From positions 1 through 64,000 of the forward strand of contig NZ_LSIC01000200.1 in the NCBI RefSeq assembly GCF_001556045.1: DNA of 64,000 bases, given 5' to 3'. This DNA is from Bradyrhizobium sp. CCH5-F6 (lineage in GTDB: Bacteria; Pseudomonadota; Alphaproteobacteria; Rhizobiales; Xanthobacteraceae). Under the pieces are notes generated by a model. That model made no database searches. It saw only the letters and a program-made list of their open reading frames with translations, and was not told the DNA's origin. The translations under genes and the position numbers were made by a program. Below are positions 15,874 to 24,489 of this stretch, one piece after another (position 1 is the stretch's first letter; every line of letters begins with the position of its first letter).

Positions 15874-17670
15874 ATGCGACAGTTTAGGAGAAGGAAAGGT
15901 CCATTGACCAAGAATAGCTTTTTGACCATGTCCAGCGCCGCCGCGCTCGTTGCGGTGTCGCTCGCCGTCTCGGCGCCGGTCCGCGCCGCCGACGACGCAG
16001 TGATCCAGAAATGGATCGCGGAATTCCAGCCCTCGACCTTGTCGAAGGAAGACCAGAAGAAGGAGCTGGAGTGGTTCGCAAAGGCCGCCGAGCCCTTCAA
16101 GGGCATGGAGATCAACGTCGTCTCCGAGACCATCACGACCCACGAATACGAAGCGCAGACGCTGGCGAAGGCGTTCTCCGAGATCACCGGCATCAAGCTC
16201 AAGCACGACCTCATCCAGGAAGGTGACGTCGTCGAGAAGCTCCAGACCCAGATGCAATCCGGCAAGAACGTCTATGACGGCTGGATCAACGACTCCGACC
16301 TGATCGGCACCCATTTCCGCTACGGTCAGACCATCGCGCTGTCGGACTACATGGCCGGCGAGGGTAAGGACGTCACCGATCCGATGCTCGACGTGAACGA
16401 CTTCATCGGCAAGTCCTTCGGCACCGGGCCGGACGGCAAGCTCTATCAGCTGCCCGACCAGCAGTTCGCCAATCTCTATTGGTTCCGCTACGACTGGTTC
16501 ACCAACCCGGACTACAAGGCCAAGTTCAAGGCCAAGTATGGCTATGAGCTCGGCGTGCCCGTGAACTGGTCCGCCTATGAGGACATCGCCGAGTTCTTCA
16601 CCAACGACATCAAGGAGATCAACGGCGTCAAGGTCTACGGCCATATGGACTATGGCAAGAAGGACCCCTCGCTCGGATGGCGCTTCACCGACGCCTGGCT
16701 GTCGATGGCCGGCAACGGCGACAAGGGCATTCCGAACGGTCTGCCGGTCGACGAGTGGGGCATCCGCATGGAAGGCTGCCGTCCGGTGGGCTCTTCCGTC
16801 GAGCGTGGTGGCGACACCAACGGGCCGGCGGCGGTCTACTCGATCACCAAATATCTCGAGTGGATGAAGAAGTACGCGCCTCCGCAGGCCCAGGGCATGA
16901 CCTTCTCCGAGTCGGGTCCGGTGCCGGCGCAGGGCAACATCGCCCAGCAGATGTTCTGGTACACCGCCTTCACCGCCGACATGGTGAAGCCGGGCATCGC
17001 CGTGATGAACGCGGACGGTACGCCGAAATGGCGTATGGCTCCGTCGCCGCACGGCTCGTACTGGAAGGAAGGCATGAAGCTCGGCTACCAGGACGCCGGT
17101 TCGCTCACGCTGCTGAAGTCGACCCCGCCGGATCGCCGCAAGGCGGCCTGGCTCTATCTCCAGTTCATCGTCTCCAAGTCGGTGAGCTTGAAGAAGAGCC
17201 ATGTCGGTCTCACCTTCATCCGTGAATCCGACATCTGGGACAAGTCGTTCACCGAGCGTGCGCCGAAGCTCGGAGGCCTGGTCGAGTTCTACCGCTCGCC
17301 CGCGCGCGTGCAGTGGACCCCGACCGGCAACAACGTGCCCGACTATCCGAAGCTCGCCCAGCTGTGGTGGCAGAACATCGGCGATGCGTCGTCCGGTGCG
17401 AAGACCCCGCAGCAGGCGATGGATGCCCTCGCTGCCGCACAGGACTCCGTGATGGAGCGTCTGGAGAAGTCCGGCGTGCAGGGCGCCTGCGGCCCGAAGC
17501 TCCACAAGAAGGAGAAGCCGGAGTACTGGTACGCCAAGGCCGAGAAGGACGGCACCATCGCGCCCCAGCGCAAGCTCGCCAACGAGAAGCCGAAGGGCGA
17601 GACGGTCGACTACGACACGCTGATCAAGTCGTGGCCGGCGCAGCCCCCGAAGCGCGCCGAAGCGAAGTGA
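15874..17670 (+). CDS. glpV: Glycerol-3-phosphate ABC transporter substrate-binding protein GlpV
   Basis: A binding protein of about 598 residues, larger than typical sugar-binding proteins (about 430). Family 1 extracellular-binding features are visible: a secretion leader (FLTMSSAAALVAVSLAVSA, mature N-terminus near AADDAVIQKW), then conserved aromatic-rich lobes including QFANLYWFRYDWF and QMFWYTAFTADMVKP. It should capture glycerol-3-phosphate in the periplasm and deliver it to GlpPQ. The ATG at 15874 has GGAGG upstream; a TTG at 15904 with AGGAGAAGG upstream is a serious alternative and would give a more ordinary signal peptide. It is the last gene of the operon, followed by a strong terminator. 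Confidence 0.93.
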   Translation: MRQFRRRKGPLTKNSFLTMSSAAALVAVSLAVSAPVRAADDAVIQKWIAEFQPSTLSKEDQKKELEWFAKAAEPFKGMEINVVSETITTHEYEAQTLAKAFSEITGIKLKHDLIQEGDVVEKLQTQMQSGKNVYDGWINDSDLIGTHFRYGQTIALSDYMAGEGKDVTDPMLDVNDFIGKSFGTGPDGKLYQLPDQQFANLYWFRYDWFTNPDYKAKFKAKYGYELGVPVNWSAYEDIAEFFTNDIKEINGVKVYGHMDYGKKDPSLGWRFTDAWLSMAGNGDKGIPNGLPVDEWGIRMEGCRPVGSSVERGGDTNGPAAVYSITKYLEWMKKYAPPQAQGMTFSESGPVPAQGNIAQQMFWYTAFTADMVKPGIAVMNADGTPKWRMAPSPHGSYWKEGMKLGYQDAGSLTLLKSTPPDRRKAAWLYLQFIVSKSVSLKKSHVGLTFIRESDIWDKSFTERAPKLGGLVEFYRSPARVQWTPTGNNVPDYPKLAQLWWQNIGDASSGAKTPQQAMDALAAAQDSVMERLEKSGVQGACGPKLHKKEKPEYWYAKAEKDGTIAPQRKLANEKPKGETVDYDTLIKSWPAQPPKRAEAK

Positions 17671-17683
17671 CGTCGTAGACGTC

Positions 17684-17706
17684 ATGGCCGGGCTTGACCC
17701 GGCCAT
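17684..17706. repeat. CATGGCCGGG palindromic repeat
   Basis: ATGGCCGGG (17684-17692) pairs with CCCGGCCAT (17698-17706) around a five-base CTTGA loop. This is a recognisable repeated hairpin of Bradyrhizobium-type genomes. Here it sits 13 bases after glpV and just before the terminator, where it may also protect the transcript end. Confidence 0.7.
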
Positions 17707-17720
17707 CCGTCCAAACACGA

Positions 17721-17748
17721 AAGGCCGGGAGCGATCCCGGCCTTTTTT
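17721..17748 (+). terminator. Rho-independent terminator of the glp operon
   Basis: AAGGCCGGGA (17721-17730) and TCCCGGCCTT (17735-17744) form a perfect ten-base stem with a GCGA tetraloop, followed by TTTT in a T6 run. It lies 50 bases after the glpV stop. Confidence 0.9.
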
Positions 17749-17803
17749 CTTTCGCGCTGCCATCACTCGTCATTCGGGCGCAGCAAAGCGGCCGCTCATC
17801 CCG

Positions 17804-18511
17804 TCATTCCCTTGGCCTCACCAGATCCTCGATCATGGCTTGCACATGCAAGAGCCATGTCCTCCGCCGTTCCTCGTCCGCGAGATCGATCTGCGTATAG
17901 CTCGACAGCGTGTAGAGGTTGGCGCGGTAGAAATAGGTCAGTGACAGGATCGACAGATAAAGGTGGAAGCGGTCGCAGTCCGGCCTGAACTCACGCCGCT
18001 CGATGCCGCTCTGGAGCACGCGCTCCAGCATGCCCAGTTGCGTATTGGAGAAGCTGCGCCGGATGTTGTTCTTGACGTGGCGGCCCTTGAACAGATTCTC
18101 GGTGGCGAGAATGCTCAACAGCTCCGGATGCGCCCAATAGTAGTTCCAGTTGAAGGCGACCAGCGCCGCGAGCGCCTGGCGCGGGCTGGAAAACTCGAGA
18201 TCGAGCGCCTCTTCCGACGCGACCAGGTCGGCGTAGCAATGCTCGATGACCTGGTGAAAGAGCTTCTCCTTGCTCTTGAAATAGTAATAGAGCATCCGGT
18301 CGTTGCTCTTGGCGGCCTTGCTGATGCGATCGACTCGCGCGCCGCCATAGCCTTCACGGGCAAACTCGGCGACGGCCGCGCGCAGAATGGCCTCGCGGGT
18401 CTGATCGGGCGCTCGCGTCCGTCGAGCCGTCGACGCCTTTTTCCGCTTGGCCGGCCGCTTGAGACGGGGGCCGGCCAGTGTGCGGGCTGGCAGCTCTGTG
18501 TTGTTCGCCAT
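17804..18511 (-). CDS. TetR-family transcriptional regulator
   Basis: A 235-residue TetR regulator with a basic, disordered-looking N-terminal extension of about 35 residues. The DNA-binding domain covers about residues 38-85, with the helix-turn-helix RISKAAKSNDRMLYYYFKSK. The rest is an all-helical ligand/dimer domain. It is divergent from the binding protein and Rieske oxygenase genes, and a perfect palindrome lies in the intergenic region. It probably represses that pair and is released by the imported aromatic or related compound; the ligand is unknown. Confidence 0.9.
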   Translation of the reverse strand: MANNTELPARTLAGPRLKRPAKRKKASTARRTRAPDQTREAILRAAVAEFAREGYGGARVDRISKAAKSNDRMLYYYFKSKEKLFHQVIEHCYADLVASEEALDLEFSSPRQALAALVAFNWNYYWAHPELLSILATENLFKGRHVKNNIRRSFSNTQLGMLERVLQSGIERREFRPDCDRFHLYLSILSLTYFYRANLYTLSSYTQIDLADEERRRTWLLHVQAMIEDLVRPRE

Positions 18512-18587
18512 CGCCTATTCCAGTGGAATCACAACCTGCAGGATGGGGCCTGCCGCTTTTTTGGCAAGCCCCGCCTTTTCTTCGTCA

Positions 18588-18635
18588 TTGACAACAATGA
18601 GCGTCTGGTATTCGCTATGTAGTAAGTACTACATA
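18588..18635 (+). promoter_or_regulatory. Palindromic TetR-type operator with -35 element
   Basis: TATGTAGTA (18616-18624) and TACTACATA (18627-18635) form a perfect nine-base inverted repeat with a two-base spacer, the size expected of a TetR-family operator. A consensus -35 TTGACA (18588-18593) lies upstream, so the operator overlaps the expected -10 and start of the 18666 operon. The exact -10 is unclear. Confidence 0.72.
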
Positions 18636-18665
18636 CATTCGCGACCCCAATGGCGGGAGGCTGCT

Positions 18666-19868
18666 ATGCGCGTTTCAGCTGCTGCGAAGTTGCTTGGACT
18701 GGCCCTCACGGTGACCTGCGGCGCGGCGTGGGCGGCGGAGCCACCGCCGATCAAGATCGGCGAAATATCGAGCTACTCGGCGCTCCCCGTCGGGACCCGC
18801 GGCTACCGCCAGGGCTGGGAGCTCGCGCGCGACGAGATCAATGGCAGGGGCGGCGTGCTCGGCCGCAAGCTCGAAATCATCGCCCGTGACGATGCCGGCA
18901 AGCCGGACGTGGCCATCACCGCCGCCGGACAGCTCGTCGATGGCGAGCAGGTCGATCTCCTGACGGGAACGATCCTCTCCCATATTGGCCTCGCCGTCGC
19001 CGATTTCGCCAAACAGAAGCAGATATTCTTCCTTGCTTCGCAACCGCTGACCGATGCGCTGATCTGGGAGAAGGGCAATCGCTATACGTTCAGGCTGCGG
19101 CCGAGCACGTATACGCAAGCCTCGATCCTGGCAAAGGAGGCGGCCAAGTTCCCGGCGCGTCGCTGGGCGACGATTGCACCGAACTACGAGTTCGGTCAGG
19201 CCGCGGTGGCCAGCTTCAAGCGGGAATTGAAGCGATTGAAGCCCGACGTCGAATTCGTCTCCGAACAGTGGCCGCCGCTCGGCAAGATCGACGCGGGCGC
19301 AGTGGTGCAGGCGATGATGGCGGAGCAGCCCGATGCCATCTTCAATGCGACGTTCGGGGCCGATCTTACCAAATTCGTTCGCGAGGGCACGACACGCAAC
19401 GTGTTCGCCAAGCGCGCCGTCGTCAGCATTCTGTCCGGCGAGCCGGAATATCTCGCGCCGCTGAAGGATGAGGCGCCGCCCGGCTGGGTGGTCACAGGGT
19501 ATCCCTGGAGCGAGATCAAGACCCCGGCTCACGACTCGTTCCTGAAGGCCTATGTTGCGCGTTTCAAGGAGTCTCCGAACATCGGCGCGCTGATCGGCTA
19601 CGCCAACACGCTGGTGCTGGCAAAGGCGATCGAGACGGCCGGCTCGACCAAGACCGACGATCTGATCAAGGCGATGGAGCATCTCAAGGTCGACACGCCC
19701 GTGGGCCCGATTTCCTTCCGGGCGATCGATCACCAATCCACCATGGGAGTCTATGTCGGCAAGCTCGCCGTGCGGGACGGACAGGGCGTGATGACCGACT
19801 GGCGTTACGTCGATGGGGCGGACTACCAGCCCGCCGACGCCGAAGTGCTGGCCAAGCTGAAGAACTAG
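18666..19868 (+). CDS. Periplasmic substrate-binding protein, Leu/Ile/Val-type (Peripla_BP_6)
   Basis: A 400-residue secreted binding protein with a signal peptide of about 23 residues (LLGLALTVTCGAAWAAE). The fold is that of branched-chain-amino-acid-type receptors (IKIGEISSYSALP, then GWELARDEINGRGGVLGRKL). In soil bacteria this family also binds aromatic acids and amides. GGGAGG stands five bases before the ATG. No permease or ATPase genes follow; instead a Rieske oxygenase starts 18 bases downstream. It must therefore use a transporter encoded elsewhere or serve as a sensor. Confidence 0.9.
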   Translation: MRVSAAAKLLGLALTVTCGAAWAAEPPPIKIGEISSYSALPVGTRGYRQGWELARDEINGRGGVLGRKLEIIARDDAGKPDVAITAAGQLVDGEQVDLLTGTILSHIGLAVADFAKQKQIFFLASQPLTDALIWEKGNRYTFRLRPSTYTQASILAKEAAKFPARRWATIAPNYEFGQAAVASFKRELKRLKPDVEFVSEQWPPLGKIDAGAVVQAMMAEQPDAIFNATFGADLTKFVREGTTRNVFAKRAVVSILSGEPEYLAPLKDEAPPGWVVTGYPWSEIKTPAHDSFLKAYVARFKESPNIGALIGYANTLVLAKAIETAGSTKTDDLIKAMEHLKVDTPVGPISFRAIDHQSTMGVYVGKLAVRDGQGVMTDWRYVDGADYQPADAEVLAKLKN

Positions 19869-19886
19869 CAAGGACTAGGAGCTGCC

Positions 19887-20930
19887 ATGAAACTGCTCGC
19901 GCCGCGAAACACCTGGTATCCGCTCACATGGTCGCGCAACGTGACGCGCTCGCTTGCGCGACACCGCATTCTCGGCATGGATCTCGTCGTGTACCGGGGC
20001 GAAGCCGGCCAGGTCATCGCGCTCGACGACGCCTGCCCGCATCGGTTGGCGCCCTTGTCGATGGGCAAGCTCAAGGGCGACGCCATCGAATGCGGCTACC
20101 ATGGCATGACCTTCGGCGCCGACGGGCGTTGTGTCCGGATTCCCGGCCAGCCCGTCATTCCGCCGAACGCGCGGGTGCCCTCCTATCCGCTCAGGGAGAA
20201 AATGGGCCTGGTCTGGATCTGGCCCGGAGACCCCGCGTTGGCGGATCCATCGCTGATCTATGACCTGCCGCAGTTCGGCAAGGCCGGCTGGCATGCCGCG
20301 GAGGGCGATGCCCTGCGGATCGAAACCAACTATCTCAACCTCGCCGACAACCTCTGTGACCCCGCCCATGTCAGCTTCGTGCACCTGTCGACGCTGGGCA
20401 ACGCGGCGAGCGAAGAAATTCCGGTCGAGCACACCTACACCGATCAGGGCGTGCTGGTATGGCGCTGGATCCGGGATGCGCCGCCGATCCCGCTGTTCGC
20501 AAAGTACGGCAATTTCAGCGGCCATGTGGATCGCTGGCACTATTACGACTACGTCGCGCCCTGCATCGCGGTGATCGATTTCGGCAGCGCGGATGCTGGT
20601 GCGATTGCCGATCCGGCAGAACGTGGCAAGGGACTGCGCATCTTCGCCTGCCATTTCATCACGCCGGTCGACGACAATGTCTGTATCGACCACTGGCTGC
20701 ACGTGCGCAATTTCGCGCTGGACGACGCCGACGTCGATCAGCGGCTGCACGGCGATTTCCGGATCGCCTTCAACGAGGACAAGGAGATCCTGGAGCGCAT
20801 CGAACAGGTCGCGCAGGCGCGTCCCAACGTGAAATGCATCCGGCTCGCCATCGATGCCGCCCCGCAGCGCATGCGACGCATCGTCGAGCGCATGGTGGCC
20901 GGCGAAGCCGAGACGCGCGCCTCGGCGTAA
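19887..20930 (+). CDS. Rieske non-heme iron oxygenase, VanA-like alpha subunit
   Basis: A 347-residue ring-hydroxylating or O-demethylating oxygenase. The Rieske [2Fe-2S] ligands are Cys50 and His52 (CPHRLAPLS) and Cys69 and His72 (CGYHGMTF). The mononuclear iron ligands are visible in DPAHVSFVH (Asp158, His161, His166). The length is typical of single-component-type alpha subunits such as vanillate O-demethylase VanA. The needed flavin/ferredoxin reductase (VanB) is not adjacent; a PDR/VanB-type reductase exists 41 kb away at 61994-62956, but in a different operon. The substrate is unknown. Confidence 0.9.
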   Translation: MKLLAPRNTWYPLTWSRNVTRSLARHRILGMDLVVYRGEAGQVIALDDACPHRLAPLSMGKLKGDAIECGYHGMTFGADGRCVRIPGQPVIPPNARVPSYPLREKMGLVWIWPGDPALADPSLIYDLPQFGKAGWHAAEGDALRIETNYLNLADNLCDPAHVSFVHLSTLGNAASEEIPVEHTYTDQGVLVWRWIRDAPPIPLFAKYGNFSGHVDRWHYYDYVAPCIAVIDFGSADAGAIADPAERGKGLRIFACHFITPVDDNVCIDHWLHVRNFALDDADVDQRLHGDFRIAFNEDKEILERIEQVAQARPNVKCIRLAIDAAPQRMRRIVERMVAGEAETRASA

Positions 20931-20946
20931 GCGGGTACATGTCGTC

Positions 20947-20980
20947 ATTCCGGGTCGATGCAAAGCATCGAACCCGGAAT
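20947..20980. repeat. ATTCCGGGT palindromic repeat between convergent genes
   Basis: ATTCCGGGTCGATG (20947-20960) pairs with CATCGAACCCGGAAT (20966-20980) with one bulged base and a CAAAG loop. It belongs to the same family as the element at 36240. It could terminate both converging genes, though no T run follows. Confidence 0.65.
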
Positions 20981-21051
20981 CACGAGATTGCCGTGCGAGA
21001 TCCTGGGGCGCACTTGCGCACCGTTGACGCCCCGCAATCGCGTTGCGCGAC

Positions 21052-22152
21052 CTACTCCGCCGGTTCGGCCGCCAACGTCGGGTAGTCCGTATACCCCTTG
21101 GCGCCGCCGCCGTAGAACGTGGTCTTGTCCCAGTCGTTCAGCGCCGCGCCCTTCTTCAGCCGTTCGACAAGGTCGGGGTTGGAGATGAACGGCTTGCCGA
21201 AGGCGATCAGATCGGCCGCGTTCGCGTCCAGCACCTTGCTGGCAAGCTCGAAATCATAGCCGTTGTTGGCGACGTAGGCGCCGGCGAAACGCTTGCGCAA
21301 GGAGGCATAGTCGAACGGCGCGAAGTCGCGCGGCCCGCCGGTGGCCCCCTCCACGACGTGGAGATAGACCAGCTTGAGCGCGCTGAGACCGTCGACGATG
21401 TGGTCGAACAGCGGCTGCGGGTTGCTGTCCGCGATGTCGTTGGCCGGCGTCACCGGCGAGATGCGGATGCCGGTGCGATCGGCGCCTGCCTCGGCCGCAA
21501 CCGCCTTGGAGACTTCCAGCATCAGCCGAGCGCGGTTTTCGATGGAGCCGCCATAGGCATCGGTGCGCTTGTTGGCGCCGTCCTTGGCGAACTGGTCGAG
21601 CAGGTAGCCGTTGGCGCCGTGGATTTCGACGCCGTCGAAGCCGGCTTCCAGCGCGTTCTTCGCCGCGCGCTTGAAGTCGTCGATGATCCCTGGAATTTCG
21701 GAGAGCTCGAGCGCGCGCGGCTCGGAGACGTCGGCAAAACCGCCATTCACAAACGTCTTGCCCTTGGCGCGGATCGCGCTCGGCGCCACTGGGGCTGCGC
21801 CATTCGCCTGGAGATCGACATGCGAAATGCGGCCGACATGCCAGAGCTGGATGAAGATCTTGCCGCCGCGCTCATGCACGCGGTCCGTGACGTTGCGCCA
21901 GCCGGCGACCTGCTCCTTGGAGTAGATGCCGGGCGTGTCCTGGTAGCCCTGGCCCTGCTGCGAGACCTGGCTCGCTTCGGTGATCAACAGGCCTGCGGAG
22001 GCGCGCTGGCTGTAATAATCGGCGGCGAGCGCACCAGGCACGAAGGTGCCGGGCACGGCTCGGTTGCGCGTCAGCGGCGCCATCACGAGGCGGTTGGCCA
22101 GCGTAATGGGGCCGAGCTTGTAGGTCTCGAACAATTTGGTCGAACGGCTCAT
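21052..22152 (-). CDS. Old yellow enzyme family NADH:flavin oxidoreductase / alkene reductase
   Basis: A 366-residue FMN enzyme of the OYE class, close to NemA/N-ethylmaleimide reductase. Conserved segments include LVMAPLTRNRA at the N-terminus, FIQLWHVGRISH, and FDGVEIHGANGYLLDQF followed by YGGSIENRARL. Such enzymes reduce activated C=C bonds and some nitro compounds with NAD(P)H in the cytosol. The start at 22152 (MSRSTKLFETY) is preferred over a longer frame from 22188 because the family begins at this point and GGAAG lies upstream. It is transcribed alone. Confidence 0.93.
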   Translation of the reverse strand: MSRSTKLFETYKLGPITLANRLVMAPLTRNRAVPGTFVPGALAADYYSQRASAGLLITEASQVSQQGQGYQDTPGIYSKEQVAGWRNVTDRVHERGGKIFIQLWHVGRISHVDLQANGAAPVAPSAIRAKGKTFVNGGFADVSEPRALELSEIPGIIDDFKRAAKNALEAGFDGVEIHGANGYLLDQFAKDGANKRTDAYGGSIENRARLMLEVSKAVAAEAGADRTGIRISPVTPANDIADSNPQPLFDHIVDGLSALKLVYLHVVEGATGGPRDFAPFDYASLRKRFAGAYVANNGYDFELASKVLDANAADLIAFGKPFISNPDLVERLKKGAALNDWDKTTFYGGGAKGYTDYPTLAAEPAE

Positions 22153-22331
22153 GGGAAATGCTTCCAGGCGGTGAGAGGTCCCGAACACTTGTGCATCGCG
22201 ACATCAGGCGCAAGGGAAGAGCCATACGGAAAGTGCAGGTGAGCTGCGCGGTTGGGCCGCCGTAGCATAATTCATGCGCAATTTCGGCCGCGGCAGCAGA
22301 ATTCCGCCGTCGCGGCCGTGGGATCCGGCAA

Positions 22332-22835
22332 TCAGTTCGTGCCCATGAAATCGCGCTTGCCGATTTCGACGCCGTTGTGGCGCAAGATGCCGTGGGCGGT
22401 CGCGGCGTGGAAATAGAAGTTCGGCAGCGAGAACGAGCTCAGGAATTGCTGTCCCTTCATGGTGATGGACTTGTCCGGTCCGGCGGGAAAGGTCACGTCC
22501 TTGGCATCGGCGCCCTCGAACTGCTCGGGCTTGAACGACTTCACATAGTCGATCGTCTTGGCCAGCCGCTGCTTCAGCTCTGCGAAGCTCGTCTCGGTGT
22601 CCGGCGTCGAGGGCACCTCGCTGTGCGTCAGCCGCGCGCAGCCCTTGGCGGCGAAATCGCTGACGAGCTGGACCTGCCTCGACAGCGGCAGCATGTCCGG
22701 AAACAGGCGCGCGCCGAGCAGGACGGCGGGATCGATCTTCTTCGCCGCGCAATGCGCCTCGGCTTTGGTGAGCAGCCCGGTTACGCTGTTCAGCATTTGC
22801 AGATAGGCGGGGACGACGGCGTCGTAGAATGACAT
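22332..22835 (-). CDS. DUF1993 family protein
   Basis: A 167-residue helical protein starting MSFYDAVVPAYLQML. It matches DUF1993, a family structurally related to DinB four-helix bundles, of unknown function. The sequence FSLPNFYFHAATAHGILRHNGVEIGK near the C-terminus is the most characteristic part of the family and retains histidines that could bind a metal, as in DinB. It lies upstream of the OYE gene on the same strand, separated by about 180 bases, so co-transcription is possible. Confidence 0.85.
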   Translation of the reverse strand: MSFYDAVVPAYLQMLNSVTGLLTKAEAHCAAKKIDPAVLLGARLFPDMLPLSRQVQLVSDFAAKGCARLTHSEVPSTPDTETSFAELKQRLAKTIDYVKSFKPEQFEGADAKDVTFPAGPDKSITMKGQQFLSSFSLPNFYFHAATAHGILRHNGVEIGKRDFMGTN

Positions 22836-22962
22836 ATGATGCTCGCTTGTGAATGGGAATCTCAGGAGAAAACCTGAGCCACTCACATGGGAGCCTCATG
22901 GAAAAATACAATCGCAGAGCGCGGCTTGTGCGATGCGAAAGTTCTCTACGGCGTCATCCTCG

Positions 22963-23068
22963 CTGTCATCGCCCGGCTTGACCGGGCGATCCAGTACGCC
23001 GAGACAGTTTTGGTTGAACCGATAGGCCGCGGCGTACTGGATGCCCCGGTCGAGCCGGGGCATGACAG
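22963..23068. repeat. Composite nested palindromic element
   Basis: Outer CTGTCAT (22963-22969) pairs with ATGACAG (23062-23068). Middle CCAGTACGCCG (22991-23001) pairs with CGGCGTACTGG (23030-23040). Two local hairpins are ATCGCCCGG/CCGGGCGAT (22969-22990) and ATGCCCCGG/CCGGGGCAT (23041-23063). A second copy with the same architecture lies at 31789-31892. Confidence 0.75.
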
Positions 23069-23076
23069 AGGAGGGT

Positions 23077-24369
23077 TTAGCGGATCGTCGCCGGCTGCGC
23101 CTGCGCCGTGCCGCCGCGCATGCGGGCGAGCAGCTCGGCGGTCGGCCAGGAGTCTGCCGGGAGGCCGAACTTGATCTGCATCGCCTTCACGGCAGTGCGG
23201 CTCTGCTGGCCCAGCACACCGTCGACCTTGCCGACATTGAAGCCGGCGCGCACCAGGAGCTGCTGCAATTCCTTCAGCTCGTTGAAAGGCAGCTGCGCGA
23301 CCGGCGCCGAGGGCTTGCGCAAGGGCGCGGCGCCGGCGATGCGCGAGGCGAGATAGCCCGCGGTGGTCGAGTAGATCAGCGAGTTATTCCATTCGGTGTA
23401 GGCCGCGAAATTCGGATAGGCCAGGAAGGCCGGACCAAAGCGGCCCATCGGCAGCAGCACGGACGCCGCGAGATTGTCGTTCGGCAGCGGCCGCCCGTCG
23501 GGATAGGTGACGCCAAGCTGCGCCCATGTCGAGCGCGGCTCCCGCACCGTGAGATCGGTCTTCTCCCACGGCAGGTTCGGCGGCACCTTGATCTCCTCCA
23601 GCCATGGCTCGCCGCGCCGCCACTTCAATCCGTTGGCGATGTAATTCGCGGTCGAGCCGATCACGTCGGCCGGCGACCGCAACAGGTCTCGCCGTCCGTC
23701 GCCGTCATAGTCGACCGCGTAATTGACGTAGTGCACGGGCAGGAATTGCGTCTGGCCGAGCTCGCCGGCCCAGGAGCCGATCATCTCGTCGGGGTGCAGA
23801 TCGCCGCGGTCGATGATCTTCAGCGCGGCGATGGTCTCGCCCACGAACATCTCGGAGCGGCGGCAGTCATAGGCGAGCGAGACCAGCGATTTCAGCGTCG
23901 GCAGATTGCCCATGTTGGCGCCGAAATCGCTCTCGAGGCCCCAGAAGGCGGCAATCACGGCCGGCGGCACGCCAAACTCCTTTTCGGCGCGCGCGAACGC
24001 GGCGGCGTGTTGCTTGATGTGCTGCTGTCCGTTCTGCATGCGATACGGCGCGGCCATTCGGCCGGCGAACTCGGTGAAGAGCTGGCCGAACACGCGCTGG
24101 CCGCGGTCCCGATTGACGATGCCCTGGTCGTAGACGAGATAAGGCGAAGCCTCCGCGATCGTGCGCTGAGACACGCCGGCGGCCACCGCCTGCTGCTTCA
24201 CGTCGGCGAGGAAACGATCGAAGCTCGCACCATTATGGCACGACGCCGCGCGCGGCGAGGGTGCCTTGGGCGCTGCGGGCCTGGCGGGAGGTGGAAGCAT
24301 TTGGGCGGAAGTGGTGGCGGTGCACGCGAGAAGCGTGACGGCCGCGATCAGAAATCGGGTCTGGACCAT
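23077..24369 (-). CDS. Lytic murein transglycosylase, MltB-like, with peptidoglycan-binding domain
   Basis: A 430-residue periplasmic enzyme. The signal peptide covers residues 1-22 (FLIAAVTLLACTATTSAQ). A proline-rich linker is followed by an SLT_2/MltB catalytic domain (about 45-340) with the catalytic Glu in AAFWGLESDFGANMG. A C-terminal PG_binding_1 domain (about 370-425) ends LPADSWPTAELLARMR. It cleaves the MurNAc-GlcNAc bond to form 1,6-anhydro ends. No lipobox is seen, so it is probably soluble rather than a lipoprotein. It appears monocistronic. Confidence 0.93.
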   Translation of the reverse strand: MVQTRFLIAAVTLLACTATTSAQMLPPPARPAAPKAPSPRAASCHNGASFDRFLADVKQQAVAAGVSQRTIAEASPYLVYDQGIVNRDRGQRVFGQLFTEFAGRMAAPYRMQNGQQHIKQHAAAFARAEKEFGVPPAVIAAFWGLESDFGANMGNLPTLKSLVSLAYDCRRSEMFVGETIAALKIIDRGDLHPDEMIGSWAGELGQTQFLPVHYVNYAVDYDGDGRRDLLRSPADVIGSTANYIANGLKWRRGEPWLEEIKVPPNLPWEKTDLTVREPRSTWAQLGVTYPDGRPLPNDNLAASVLLPMGRFGPAFLAYPNFAAYTEWNNSLIYSTTAGYLASRIAGAAPLRKPSAPVAQLPFNELKELQQLLVRAGFNVGKVDGVLGQQSRTAVKAMQIKFGLPADSWPTAELLARMRGGTAQAQPATIR

Positions 24370-24489
24370 AGGAGTTCCGGCGGGGAAAGGACAGGCGTGG
24401 ATTCGCCTGAAGTTTAGGAGAAGTGACGGCCTCAGGCCATCCTTTCCATGCTCCGCCAGCGCAGGGAATGCGGGTGATGTCGCCTCGGC

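Noticed and set aside
18546..18571. GGGGC...GCCCC hairpin with T6 in the TetR upstream region.
   Set aside because: The T run sits inside the loop rather than after the stem, so it is not a terminator, and no other role is evident.
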